DNA of 64,000 nucleotides from Hygrocybe punicea (taxonomy: Eukaryota > Basidiomycota > Agaricomycetes > Agaricales > Hygrophoraceae). The DNA lies in assembly GCA_963556145.1 (NCBI GenBank), contig OY744473.1, forward strand, positions 3,906,001 through 3,970,000, given 5' to 3'. The notes beneath the pieces are model-generated. The model was not told the origin of the DNA. It saw only the letters and a list, made by a program, of their open reading frames with translations, and did not search any database. Shown piece by piece: positions 34,350 through 45,982 of the stretch. The translations under genes were made by a program, and so were the position numbers. Position 1 is the stretch's first letter; every line of letters starts with the position of its first letter.

Positions 34350-35058
34350 ATGTCTTATTTTCTTCCTCACTTACCTTCCGGCTGGCATGTGGACGAAGCC
34401 ATTAAATCGGAGGAAGATCGCGTTGTCCTCATCCGCTTCGGTCACGACTGGGACAGCCAGTGTATGACCATGGACGAAACGCTATATTCCGTCGCAGAGA
34501 AGGTCCAAAACTTTGCTGTTATCTATCTTGTGGACATTACAGAAGTGCCTGATTTTAATAAGGTGCGTGAATATCTTGAGGTGATATTGAGATGGATTTT
34601 CACATATGACTTCCAGATGTATGAACTGTACGACCCATGCACCGTCATGTTCTTCTATCGGTGAGATGTTAACCCCAAGTGCTTCCATCGGCTACCTTCA
34701 TTCACGACTCCACATTTCAGAAACAAGCACATCATGATTGACCTTGGGACAGGTAACAACAACAAGATGTACGTAGGAAGCCATAATGTCTTCTTCATTG
34801 ATTTAACACACTGAAAAATTCGCCAGAAATTGGGCTATGGATAATAAACAAGAGGTTCGTTCTTTAGCTCGAAGAAGCAGTCAGGTTTGACATTTTCTTT
34901 TTCAGTTGATCGATATCATCGAGACAGTATATCGCGGTGCGTCCAAGGGTCGTGGTTTGGTGGTATCTCCCAAAGGTCAGCAGTACAACACGGTACGAGA
35001 GAAAGAAAACAACTGACTTGATGGTCGCTCAGATTACTCAACTCGTTATCGATACTGA
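34350..35058 (+). CDS. DIB1: U5 snRNP 15 kDa protein Dib1 (thioredoxin-like, TXNL4A orthologue)
   Basis: Core protein of the U5 snRNP and tri-snRNP, needed for pre-mRNA splicing; thioredoxin fold without a catalytic CxxC. Six exons, 34350-34562, 34617-34660, 34721-34768, 34827-34854, 34906-34975 and 35033-35058, sum to 429 nt, that is 142 residues and a stop, the same length as the human protein. Landmarks: SYFLPHLPSGWHVDEAI, VVLIRFGHDWDSQCMTMDE, DPCTVMFFYRNKHIMIDLG, NKINWAMDNKQE and the C-terminal DYSTRYRY. Head-to-head with cyclophilin H. Confidence 0.95.
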
Positions 35059-35166
35059 TTGTTTTGAGCATGACCTTATAAAGTCGAGAGAATATAAGAT
35101 AGGTAGATAGCTATCCACGTAGTGTACTTTCTAAGAGAAGGTGAGCGAAAAAGGAACCAAAATATA

Positions 35167-35243
35167 TTCCCTCTAGCCGATTCGAACGACTGACCTCGTC
35201 ATCACATACTAGTGACGCGCTCTACCAACTGAGCTAAGAGGGA
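35167..35243 (-). tRNA. tRNA-Thr (AGT) with 4-nt intron
   Basis: A full cloverleaf on the minus strand. Acceptor TCCCTCT pairs with AGAGGGA, discriminator A. D stem GCTC/GAGC with loop AGTTGGTA. Anticodon stem CGTCA/TGACG encloses 11 bases, CTAGTATGTGA. Variable loop AGGTC; T arm AGTCG-TTCGAAT-CGGCT. Placing a 4-base intron (TGTG, plus-strand 35203-35206) after position 37 leaves the loop CTAGTAA with anticodon AGT (35208-35210), the same loop as yeast tRNA-Thr. A-box TAGCTCAGTTGG and B-box GTTCGAATC are present, and T-runs follow downstream. Confidence 0.9.
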
Positions 35244-35433
35244 ATGTCAAAGATAAAGATTCCCGCATGATGAGTAGATAGATATATGGCTTCTTTCCAA
35301 ACACACACGATATCAGGATTTCTAACATATATTACTGAAAACATGGCAGAAGATATACTTTTCCCCCCCTCAAAACCAACCAAATAGAACCTGCGAGAGA
35401 GCAGAATGATAGAAAGCAAGTGCGCCGGCCCAT

Positions 35434-38199
35434 TCAAACAAGCGATTTCACCAGCATTCCCTCCAGCCTACAATATTCCGGCACGATTGCTGCGTATGTC
35501 ATGAACGCATCGACATCAGGCTCAGCAACCTTCGCCAGCCCAATCTGCGCCTCTACATCCCCCGTCGGCATAGCTACAACTGGCATCAAAGGCGTCGGTG
35601 TCGTCGGGGTGGTAGCAGCCGCGGCGCCACTGCCGTTGATACCTGATGGACTGGGCGCGCCCATGTTCAAATCAGGTGTGGTGTACGCCGTCGACGGGGT
35701 GACTCCAGACCCGCTGCTTGTCACCGTATCCACGGTCGAGCTGGTGTGCGTCCTCATCCGATCCCCGCCATACAGATTCGTACTCGTGTAGCCGATCGCA
35801 CCCATCCTTTCCATTTCTTCCATCTCGTCCTCATCCTCCTCCACGAACACATTCGTCCCAAGCCCAGACCGTGAATTTGGGTGCCCAAAAGGGGTACTCG
35901 TCCCGCTGTTCCCGCTACCCATGACCATCGCGCTCGGGCCCATCACTCCATTCACATTCGAACGAACGGGCATCCCTCCCGTCGCTACCCACCGCTTCCC
36001 TAGCAACCTCTTGATCTCCTCTTCGAAGCCGCCGAGCCCTCGTCCATTTCCTCCACCTCCTGCACCTGTTCCCCACTCCCGACCCCACACCCACCGCGCA
36101 ACGTATGCCGCGCCCATCGCTGCCCTCGCTGGATAGCCCTGCGCAGGAGCATTCCGGTGTGGGACCACTTGCGCAGAATCCACTTGTGTGTTGGGTATGA
36201 ACACAGGCGCGTTGAACACGTCCCCGACTAGGTTCGCCACCGATGGGAAGTTGGCTGCTGCGCCAGTAGCGAGGACTCGCGCTGGCAGTGGTTGATGGTC
36301 GTACGGGTCAAACGGTAATCCGAGGCTTGATAGGACCGAGTGTGAGCGGCCTGGAAGTGGTGTTTGTTGTTGAGTAACATTGCCCCGCCCTCGAGCGAAG
36401 GAGCCTAATAACCCGGTGGCAATCATCCGTGACCATTTGACCCGGAAGGAGAGTACTTGGCTCTCTAGTAAACATCGTGGGTTCGCACGTAGGTCCCGGA
36501 ATTCGTTCACCTTGATGCCCGTCTCGAAGCGAAAGATGCCTTTGACGTGTGAGAAAGGGAAGCTGTCACCTTGGAGATGCCAAAAGCTGAAAAGTTTGTC
36601 GTCGAGACTAAATAACGCGAGAGACCATAATTACGACAGACTTGATAAGTAATGGATGGAACACGCACCCGATGGAACCACCTGGAGGGACGACGGCAAC
36701 TAGTCGATCAAATGCACTCCAGCTTTTGGTGTACATGTCCCTGACTAAAGCCCGTGGAACGTCCGCATTCCTACGGTGATCAATGTAAACCACCGAGGCT
36801 CATTAACCCCAGATTGAGAGGCTCACCTGCTCGTCAACATAGCGATATATCGCCTCTTTTCGCTGGGGTCCTGGGCGGGATGGGGAAACAAAGTGTACAA
36901 ACGAGTGGGAATATAATGTTGTGCAGGTGTGAGCATGACATCCATTGGACCAAAGGACATGACGGCATCCGCTGGCGATGGACAAAGGGAGAGGTATGTT
37001 GATAGATAATCCGAGGTAAATGGTGTGACAATAGTTTCTAGTCCATATTTTGAGTCACGACGATAACCCTCCATAAAAGGGGTTCTCTAACGTACCTGGA
37101 TCAAACCCGTACCGGTCTACGAGATACCTCGAAATAGTTCCCACCCTCCTCCCGCCGCCGGAAGTATCTACATCGCCCAGCCATCCCCGCACTCGCCTCC
37201 CCTCCTCCCGACTGCCACCAACAATATCCAATACTCCCTCGTCCCAATGCCCCTGCGCCATCTGCCCGTTTGTCGTCCCACCCTGCCCAGCCATGTGAAC
37301 CCACATGCCGGTGATACACGCCTCAGCCTCACACATCCCCATCCACTTCCCACCAATTAAACTGCCCAAGAATGAACTCGCAACCTGGATCCGGCCGGTG
37401 CGGGCCCATACTTCTGTAGGCCACGACTCGCGAACGCGAAGGAGTTGCGCGGCGATGAGTGATGCATGAGCGCAAGTCCCGACACGGGCAGCCATGTGGT
37501 CAGGACCACCGAGGAGGGCTTCGATAGCAAGGGCATGAGTGTGAGAGGACGTATCTTGGGCAATGGGGGTATTGGGGAGGGAAAAAGTGCTCGAGGGAAA
37601 GTGGGTGTGGAGGGCGAGGTGGGGATCGAGGGAGGAGAGGGAGGGAACTGGAGATGACTTCCACCAGACCAAAGCGTGCTAGGGGACGGCGAAGGTGATA
37701 ATTGGAGGTTAAATGGATACTGGACGAACATACCTGGGCTGCCCCGCTGATAGATTTTATTCTGGTCAGGTCATAATTTCTGTGCAATTTCTCCAACAGT
37801 GCGTCTGCACGTGAACGTGAAGATGATCGAAAAACGGAAGAAAAATGGGCAAGTGAATATTTCCCACGATCGGGGAAAATTTTGGTTCCGTTTTCAAGCA
37901 AAAAAAATAAATGCGACATACCGAGCCCCTTGACCCACATCTCGACTGGGGTTGTATATGCGTCTCCTGGTGTCGTGAAGATACCACCCTGTGTCCTGGA
38001 AAATGAAGGAATGTTGGTGGGCAAGATCTACTACGAAGCAAAAAAAAACAGACTGGAAATCTGGCAGCTCGCTGTCAAAGTCAACACACTCCACACCGAC
38101 GAGCTCGAGCCCCTCGTCTACGATCGACGCGCGCAGCTGGTCTGTTGAAAGTTCGAGCCCGAGAAAAAAGGCAGGCCCCGGTTTGGGTGGTGCAGGCAT
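35434..38199 (-). CDS. D-xylulose kinase
   Basis: Phosphorylates D-xylulose to xylulose 5-phosphate, linking pentose catabolism to the pentose phosphate pathway; cytosolic, FGGY carbohydrate-kinase family. ATG at 38199: PGPAFFLGLELSTDQLRASIVDEGL holds the ATP phosphate-binding region. Following exons give TPVEMWVKGLDLLFEKLH, SISGAAQ, HALVWW and a long middle exon with CAHASLIAAQLLRV, WARTGRIQVASSFLGSL and DVDTSGGG. The C-terminal exons include the second nucleotide-binding block ATGAAANFPSVANLVGDVFN and ARAAMGAAYVARWV. An unusually long Gly/Ser/Asn/Thr-rich insertion (about 35.5-35.95 kb) separates this from the final helix. About twelve residues at some exon borders are uncertain, but the frame is open throughout. 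Confidence 0.88.
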
Positions 38200-39400
38200 T
38201 TAGACAAAGGAAATATTTTTTGGCGAAAGCAAAACGTAGAGTAAGTGATAACCAAGTAAACGGGGTATCTCCTGCGACGACTCTGCGCGAGCAGATTGCA
38301 GTTCTCGTGTAGATTGACGTGTCGGTCGTCGATGTTGGTCGTAAGTTTTAGGCAGAAAGAAAGACGAGAAAGGCACTGAGGATTCGATTCTCAGGCTCGC
38401 GTCTCCACGGTGCATGTAAGCGCTGTCCATCATCCAGCCATGATATTCCTGTGTCACTCAGGCTGCGGCCCATCGCCGGCCTATTCCCACGTACTCACCC
38501 AGGACCTGCGTGTGCCTGCACTCCTGATCCGACTCGACGTCGGTCGCTCTGCCGTGCTGCTTGACGGACTGACGCTCTCCGCATGTCCTTATCAGTATTG
38601 CCGAGACACCGGTCACCTGAATCTACACCCCCGTTTTCGTTGTTCCCTGCAGGCAACTCGGTCATGAATGCTGTGCCGTTTCCATTAGTCGCACTGCTTG
38701 AAAATTTACTGCTGCTGGCATACTCGTAAGTTCCTGCTTTCGTAAAGCGGATCGCCTTCTGTCGTCAAGGTCGTTGCTACTGCCATTGAGAATTGGATTT
38801 TGGGATCCTTATCTGCCCTATCCTTCTTTGCGATGCACAAAGAACGGCTTCTTGGCGTTCAAAGACTCGCGGAACCTCTTAGGATCTCCCTTTACCCGAC
38901 GGAACCGACCAAGTTCACAAGGGGGATTCAAACCTTCCGATAATAACAAGTATTGTTATCTTTCAAGATTGATATGGCAGACGGAACCTTTAAAGCCTTT
39001 TTGTTCCGCAGAACTGCTTGGTTGAATGTGTTTTACCAACCTCACGCCCATTTCTGGCCAGTGTCCTATCCTTTCGATTAATTCGAATTCGCCTCGACAC
39101 CGTCCAATGTCAACACAGTTTCATACCGGCCGTGTGGTAGGGCCCATCGTGCCTATTTTTGACAGCGCTGTCCGAGACCAGTTGTCCTGAGAATCCAGCA
39201 ACAGCTCTCACCACCGTTTCATTGCTGCAGACGTGATTCTCCATGCCAACAGTAACTTCACTACCTCCTGGCCACATTGGCCGCATACAGGAGCGGTTTC
39301 CTGCCACAACTGTCTTGTAAGTCTCGGCGGCGTCTATTTGCGAGTGTGAGTGGCATCATTGATGTCATTAGGAACAAAGTTGAGAGGTATGCTCGGTTTA
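38200..39400. other. intergenic region, possible cryptic exons
   Basis: No gene is supported. A short frame at about 38663-38725 (MNAVPFPLVALLENLLLLA followed by a GTAAGT donor) looks exon-like and could be an upstream exon of the gene at 39761, but no continuous model joins it. The rest shows nothing recognisable. Confidence 0.35.
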
Positions 39401-39760
39401 TGGCGAGTAGAAGGAGGCTCGGTCGGTTAAGACTCTGTGTCTGGCGCTGTATGCTTTAATCCATCATTCCCGTGGTTATCCAAAAACTGTCTAACTTCGG
39501 TTGTAGTGGTGGCTTATTCAGCAGACAGTATTACCGCCGATGTTCTCAGTTTCCGTTACTACCTCCCCACAACCAGATATGGGCTGGACAAATGGAGGGA
39601 GTATCACAGCCACGCCCCAAAGGACATTGGCAGAGATACGAACACAAGTTGCACAAGGGGTAGCCATCCGTGCCATCATGAAATCAGAGGTCATCGACGA
39701 CAGTGAATCATCCTTTGACTGGTCCCAGCGTTCCAGGATTCTGACGTGTTGTTTAATTAG

Positions 39761-40657
39761 TCAAGGTCGGCGTCGCGCTTACGTTGTCCAAAAGTGACGA
39801 CGAACAATTCCTGAGCCAAGTGGTTTCGACAATTACATATACCCTCCTCTTGCAGAAATACTTGTTTGCAGTAGCCTCTACTGGGTCGGGCTCAGAATCA
39901 CATTCGAATTCGTTGATAATCTGCGGATCTTCTGATGAATTCGTGCAGAGGGCCGTCCTTCTTGCAAGTTCCAAGTTCCTGGGTCGGTTGCAAGTGGTTC
40001 AGAATGGAAGTAAAAAATGGGTTGCGGTTGTGCAGGATATTGGAACTTCGTCATACGACGAGGAGGTTAGTCTCCATTTCTGGGCGACAAGAAAAAAAGC
40101 AACACCGAGACTATTTCCTTTTTCAGGACCTCTGGGATGTCGTCCGCAAGTCCGCGAGAACTCCTATCGATCCACTTTCACCCCCTCCTGGTTCGAGAGG
40201 TATCGATACGATTCTTTCCCAGGCGCGGGCGAAACTGCAGCGTTTAACGCCTAAGCAAGCGTATGAAGAGCTACACAAACCACAACTTCCAGGACCTGTG
40301 TTTCTGGTCGACATCCGGCCGGCAGCGCAGCGCGAAGCGGAAGGTGGTGTTCATGGTTCCTTGATTATCGAGCGAAATGTCCTAGAGTGGAGATTCGATC
40401 CTCGTTCTGATGCTCGGTTAGCAATCGTGGACCAGTACGATCTCAGGGTCATTATTTTTTGCCAGGAAGGTTATTCGTCTTCACTCGCTGCTGTCTCGTT
40501 ACACGAATGTTCGTGTCTTTCACACAATTTTCCATCGGACTCTTTCTCACTTCAGTGTGGTGAAGTGGGCTTGTTGAATGCTACAGATATTATTGGTGGA
40601 TACAGGGCATGGAAGGAAGCAGGACTGCCTATCGATAACGGTGCTGTGATATCTTAA
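39761..40657 (+). CDS. rhodanese-domain protein with unknown N-terminal domain (5' end unresolved)
   Basis: The C-terminal part is a single rhodanese domain: LTPKQAYEELHKPQLPGPVFLVDIRP, the active-site loop CQEGYSSSLAAVSL with a Cys, and NATDIIGGYRAWKEAGLPI. It should act as a sulfurtransferase or persulfide carrier. The upstream exon (39761-40066, acceptor TTAATTAG, donor GTTAGT) encodes an alpha/beta-like stretch (VGVALTLSKSDDEQFLSQ; NSLIICGSSDEFVQRAVLLASSKFLGR) of unknown family and joins in frame through LWDVVRKSARTPIDPLS. A 51-nt in-frame stretch between SLHE and GEVGLL looks like an intron remnant (T-rich, CTTCAG end) but would change frame if removed as 47 nt, so it may be read through. 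No start ATG could be fixed; earlier exons around 39440-39660 are likely. Confidence 0.65.
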
Positions 40658-41021
40658 TTTGAGGGTATGTTACTCTTCTGGATTTCGGTGAATTTGACTC
40701 TTGTTGATTTGACTTACTGACTTTGTTCGTACTCCAGCACGACCAATTACAGTCTGCTCTCTTCCATATCGTATCGCATCCGCGAGAAACTTTACAATGC
40801 CGGACGCCGACGGCTAGGACGCCCAAACCTGCGTTGCAAGATAGTCACTGAAAAAGCTGCCGCTCAAAGAAGTTGCATATTTGACTTTCCATGAATTGCA
40901 CCCAGGCTTGCTAGCCAATTTTCAAGTTCTTAACAATGATATATACATTATTAGCCCAGAAACATGAGCTAGTCTATCAGATATGTTTTTTGTATCATTG
41001 TCAAGAATAGCTATTGAATAC
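40658..41021. other. 3' intergenic region between convergent genes
   Basis: Downstream of the rhodanese gene and of the terpene-synthase-like gene. AT-rich, no gene or repeat seen. Confidence 0.6.
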
Positions 41022-42253
41022 CTATGCATCTCTAATCTTGTCCATGTCAGAAGTCAAGAAAATCCACCCAAATGATCTAACCTCCCCACCTCTATTACCA
41101 AAAAAAAACTCTGTTTCATACATCCAATTCATGAAACCTGCAACGCAATCCCGCAATCCTTGAACATAGAGCCCTATATCACGTTCCCTTTCTTGGTTCC
41201 ATCGGGAATATGAGGGTGATCTGGATGCCCATGCTGAGGCATGTGGATATCCTGACGCATTCGCATACAGGCCTGGAAGTAATCGTTCGGTTGTGATGAA
41301 TGCCTCGATGGACTGTTTGATGAGAACCGCTGCGAAGTTGACCGCACCCTGGACAGAGAAGCCACGCTCTACGATCAGGACGGCAACCAAATTGTGTTTG
41401 TTCCCCCGTGATTGCTCGAGGTGATACGATACAATATCCTTTTTTTGCGCGCCTTTTTGGTCAACGCGAAATCCAAAAAAAAAAAGACGCGATGCATCTG
41501 CTCACTATGGACCAGGCAATGACATCAGTCGCATGGTGCGTTAATTTTCTCAACACCGGCTCATCCACTACCTCATCTGGCAAGTTCAGACCCTCCGCCA
41601 GCTCAACGAGATCAAAGAGCATCTGGAGTCCAGACAGTTTCCTTCGTAGCTCGATATAGGAATCAAGGTCTGGGACGAGTCCCTGAGAGCGATTGTTTCT
41701 AAGCTGGATTTGAGCGGCATGGAAGGCGCGTGTCGAACGATCAAAACGAGTGAGCCAACTTGGGTGTGCATGATCAGCGAGTTGCAATATCCTTGGAGTG
41801 ATACTAAAAAGTAAAAACATAGGGAAAAGTTTCTCCAGGACTAGTCGGAGCACGAACGTACTGTCGAAATAACCGGTGGTCTGCTATCAGGAGGTGTGGA
41901 ACATCGTTGCGAGAACCACCACGCTCCTCAGTCCATTCAGATAATCCATTATGGGCCGTGGTATCGGCTGCGCGCGAGTTCGAATAAATGAGCAGGGTCA
42001 AAAAGTCGGTGACGAGCCGCAACTGCGATGCGTCACATGTTGGGCAGCACAATGCCGCCAACAGCCCTGTTTTGGTTCCACGCAAAACCTGTATCTCAGT
42101 TTCACGGAGGGCTTTATGATTTTCAACGTTATCGAGGAACCAATTCTCAGATGCAAGAGAAACTGTGCGGCAATAACGGTTCGCCTGTAGTTCAAAGTCA
42201 TGGATGAGAGCCAACAGGTCCGGCAATTGATAACTTTGGCTGGCGGATCCCAT
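41022..42253 (-). CDS. terpene synthase-like protein with degenerate active-site motifs
   Basis: Class I terpene cyclase fold of the basidiomycete sesquiterpene-synthase type. ATG at 42253 (MGSASQSYQLPDLLALI). Exon 1 ends at CGACA|GTACGT; exon 2 gives SYIELRRKLSGLQMLFDLVELAEGLNLPDEVV, the usual helix-G/H region; exon 3 starts DIVSYHLEQSRGNKHNLV. The family's first Asp-rich motif (D[DE]xxD, after a DxxxLxx helix) is replaced by YSNSRAA. In the second motif (NDxxSxxxE) the first Asn is Ile (WSIDIVSYHLE, across the intron). The C-terminal RY pair is FF (ETEFFFG). The frame is open and splice sites are canonical, so the gene is not simply a wreck. It may be a non-catalytic or repurposed homologue. 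The true product, if any, cannot be predicted. Confidence 0.75.
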
Positions 42254-42411
42254 ACGGCAAACAGTTGTGAAAAATTCGCTGCTGAAGCGCTGAAGTGTTG
42301 AAAGGTAGGAGAAACTTCCTTCCTTCACAATTTAGCTTTTAAGCCAAGAAGTTGATCTCGGAACCCAGAATCATCTGTTTGGCAAAGAAAGAGGAACGGC
42401 ATTCCCTTTTA

Positions 42412-45400
42412 TCACTTGCCATCTCCAAACGTCTCCTCCACCTTTTTCCCGATCCTCGCAACCCCAACGCCAACACCGAGCATTACCCCTACATCAACCA
42501 CTAGCACCGCAATAACCGCGCACATGAACCGTGGCGCAAATACCTTCCACACCATCAAATGCCGTCTAAGCACGGCAGCACTGACCGAACTCCCAAAGAG
42601 CAGGCTGTCGTAGTATATCATCATTCCTAGCCCGGCCAACATGCATTCTCGACGCGTAACAGTGCTGTTGGGATTGCTCGTTTTGTCATCGGATTTAGGG
42701 AAAGCCGCCTCAGGTGCGCGGTTCCACAATGCCAATAATGGCACAGCGACGCCGACTAGGAACTGAGGCCCAAAAGAATTAATCACCACCGTCACTGGTG
42801 AAAATGGATACGTCAAAGTCGGCGTTAGCATGAATGCCGATTTCCACTGGATAGTCGAGACAACCGACTGATGGCCTGTGCCATAGAACATGTGTAATCC
42901 AAGGAGCGCAAGGGGTACGATGTCTCCAAACCGTAGTACAGATATGTTCGTCGAGGGAGCCGGGTTTGCCGTAGTAGAGGCGACCAACGAAGTTCCCATG
43001 ATCTTGACGTCGCGCACGCTATCAACGACCTCCAGATGAGCGAGTAGCGCAATCGTGCCCAAGGCTAAAACGAGTTGACCCGTAAGCTGTGTGGACGCGT
43101 ACACAACACCCAGGAATATGCTCCAAAAGATGAAATAAGGTGATCCGAATGCGTTCGCAAATCCGAGCACCGTCACTCGCTTCTCCGCTTTCCCCTTTCC
43201 TTCCCTAGTTATAGTCTCAACATCAATCTCCATGCACATAGGCGCAGTCCACCATAACATTACTCCGCCTACCAATGGGATTCCCATGGCCAATCTTGCC
43301 GTTATAGTTCGAGAAGCGCGCAATGTCTCCGTCCAGTCATGGCCCAACACGCTAGCAGTATCTGCCCATTCCATTACCCAATACATGCTGCTCGCCACCA
43401 AGGTTGGCCTCAAAATCCAGAGTAAAAAGGCCTTTGCGACACCTCGATCTGACTTGGAGATTCTCAAGAAACGTTGTATCACCCATGGCAGCGCAAACGA
43501 TATGGGCAATGTGAGTAAAAGGACTGGTACGGGAGGAGAAGGGAGTGATGAGGATGCGAAGAACGTGACATGGCAGTATGGTTGTTGCTCTTCTCTGCAC
43601 ACAGTGCTTATCGCGATGAGACGAACACAGACCGCGAAGAGGAAGGAGAAACCTAGAATGCGGTAGCGCAGGCGGGACGTCGGGGCGGTAAATCCGGTGA
43701 GGATGGACGGGGTGATGGATGAGAGAATAAGGAATAGGACGATCCGGTCTTCCCAGAATGTGAAAGAATTGGACAAGAATGTGAGTGTGTGCAAGGCGAG
43801 TGGAACGGAGGTGAACTCGATCAAGTCACTTGTAAACGTTGAATAACGGGGGATGATGAAGACAAGACACGAGACTAAAGGACCGGCGAACAGAACGCAG
43901 TCGAGTGCATCGATGTCTGGCAGAAAGGACTCCAGGGCAAGATAGGCAAGAAAGCCGAAAATGGCCCCTCCAGCCACGCCTCGCAGGCACCAGGGCATAT
44001 TCAGATTGACCCAAGCGTCCAAATCAGTTCCCTCTCGTACAAGACTTGCGTACAATGCCCAGGTCGAAAGGACGCCCACTCCTATCAAAGTCAAGCCAAG
44101 AGCCAACAGTACAGGGTTGAATTGTGCCCACAAAGAGCGGCAAATCCCCAGCGCAAGGTGGGTATATCTGTAGAGTGCAATTAATTGATCTTGGTTTGGG
44201 GACGTATTTGCCTCCACGATATGCCATGCAGATTGCAGCTTTTGCCAGTCACCGTCCAGTTCGCCGCCTAATGCGCTTGCGCGGTATGTGGTGAGGTATC
44301 TCCTTACTTGTGCAGCATTTATCTCCAAAGCGCCTGCAAGGTCAGAGCCTTTGTCGTCTCGCCAGAAGAGCTCGGGGATCACGGTGCCGAGGTTGTTGTA
44401 AGGAATAGGGAGTCCAAGAAGAAGCGATATGGAAGGTACGATATCAATTTGGTGGATAGAACGGTGGGGGGAGGTGCCGGGGAAACTCGCGTTCGGAAGA
44501 AGTTCCGAGGGAATTGAATGATGCTGATATGATATTTCTGGCCCTTTACTGTAAATCCACAGCCCTGACGATGTTTCGAGCTCTCCGTCACCGCCGTGAT
44601 CACCAGTCTTGTCCATGCCATGATCCCCAAGAACCACGAGGAGCGTATCATCATCCAAAAGCTCCACAACATGTGTCAGCACTTGATTCATTTGTTCCAG
44701 CTTTGCCTTCATGCTCTGGTGATCGGGACCCACTCGGTGACCTACGTGGTCAACGCCCAAGAAATGGCCTATGAGGAAATCGAATGGTTTGTTCTTGTCC
44801 AGGAGAAGGGGAAATAGATGTTGAATGACCCCCTCATCCACTGTGTGAAAGTCTTCGACGTTGAACGAATCGTACGGAAAGGACATGTTGGCCTGGAACG
44901 TCTCAGAGAACATGGTCATCCATGTATCGTCCCCCATGAATGCAACCTTGCTTCTTACATCATGAACACTGAAACATGGTGGAAAAGAAAAGAGAATAAC
45001 AAAGATGACTGACTTTTTTGCCAGTCCGTTGGAGCTGTTTTAAAATCGAATCTTCCGTTATGGATGACGCCCCGAAATTGGAACCAATGTCGACAAAGGT
45101 CGGTAGAGAGCCCGTTGTGATACCCTTTATGCGCTGGAGAGTGGTCGTTGGAGGATCAGCGTATGCATTGAATAGAACGGAGTGTAGAGGGTGGGCCGCG
45201 GTGAGCTCGCGCGGAAGGGTCAAAATGTTGTGGTGGAATGGCGAAGGCGGACTGGGGGGGTTTGGTGCCAGAAAATCGAAGCGCAAAGCGTCTATGATGA
45301 GGACCACTGCTCGCTTGTGAGTTGGAGATAAAGTGCAGGGATGTATGAGAGAACAGTCGCTGTATTCAGATAGTGAGAGACGAGTCAAGAGAAAACCGCG

Positions 45401-45472
45401 AGTGAAGAGGTATATTCCTGCCAGATGAACGAAGAAGATCCAAAGTAGTACGGTAAGTCCTTTCCATGCCAT
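42412..45472 (-). CDS. GPI13: GPI ethanolamine phosphate transferase 3 (PIG-O/Gpi13)
   Basis: Adds phosphoethanolamine to the third mannose of the GPI precursor in the ER lumen. ATG at 45472. An N-terminal membrane anchor (LTVLLWIFFVHLAGIYLF) is followed by the alkaline-phosphatase-like domain: VVLIIDALRFDF (metal Asp), PPTTTLQRIKGITTGSLPTF (nucleophile Thr). After one intron (GTCAGT..AGCAAG) come VAFMGDDTW, IGHFLGVDHVGHRVGP and VVLGDHGM, which carry the remaining metal ligands. About a dozen hydrophobic segments fill the second half. The length, about 990 residues, fits the family. Only one intron is needed, unusual beside its intron-dense neighbours. Confidence 0.92.
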
Positions 45473-45982
45473 GCCAATTTTCAAGTTTTGGGGGGAGGAG
45501 GATTAGGAATTTCTCTCTGTGGCGTGGCGTGGTGGCGGGGCGTGGCGTTGTGCGGCTACAGCCACAAACTTCGTGACTCGTCCCAGCGTAGGACACAACA
45601 GCAACATCGGTCACGGTTGACATATATCACCCACTCGATATCACTAATTGGCGTGGCCCTGCCCAGACCTGGGTATTTGAGTCATATCTTATTTGGCCAA
45701 GAGCCTTGTCTTGAAAAGTAAACGACTTTGGTCTCCTTACGTTGAAGAAAAAAGAAATCAGCAAGAAACTTTTCTTTTAGGATGTAGTTACTAGTCCTTT
45801 TTGAGATCCCTTTCCCAAGCACAAACCATACTGGTTGGAATATTGTACACCTATGAACAGTGAAAGCAAAACCATCTTCTCATGGTCATTGTACGGTGGT
45901 ATTTCATGTCCGTTGACAAAGCAATTTCTGGGGGAAAGGCAAGTTATAAAACCGCATGTACAAAGCGCAGAATCTGCAAGTG
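45473..45982. other. intergenic region
   Basis: 5' flank of GPI13 and 3' flank of the cysteine-rich gene. No gene seen. A GGCGTGGCGTGG-type short repeat is at 45520-45550. Confidence 0.6.

Noticed and set aside
35420..36136. Plus-strand frames opposite the xylulokinase C-terminus
   Set aside because: Shadows of the Gly/Ser/Thr-rich insertion on the coding minus strand.
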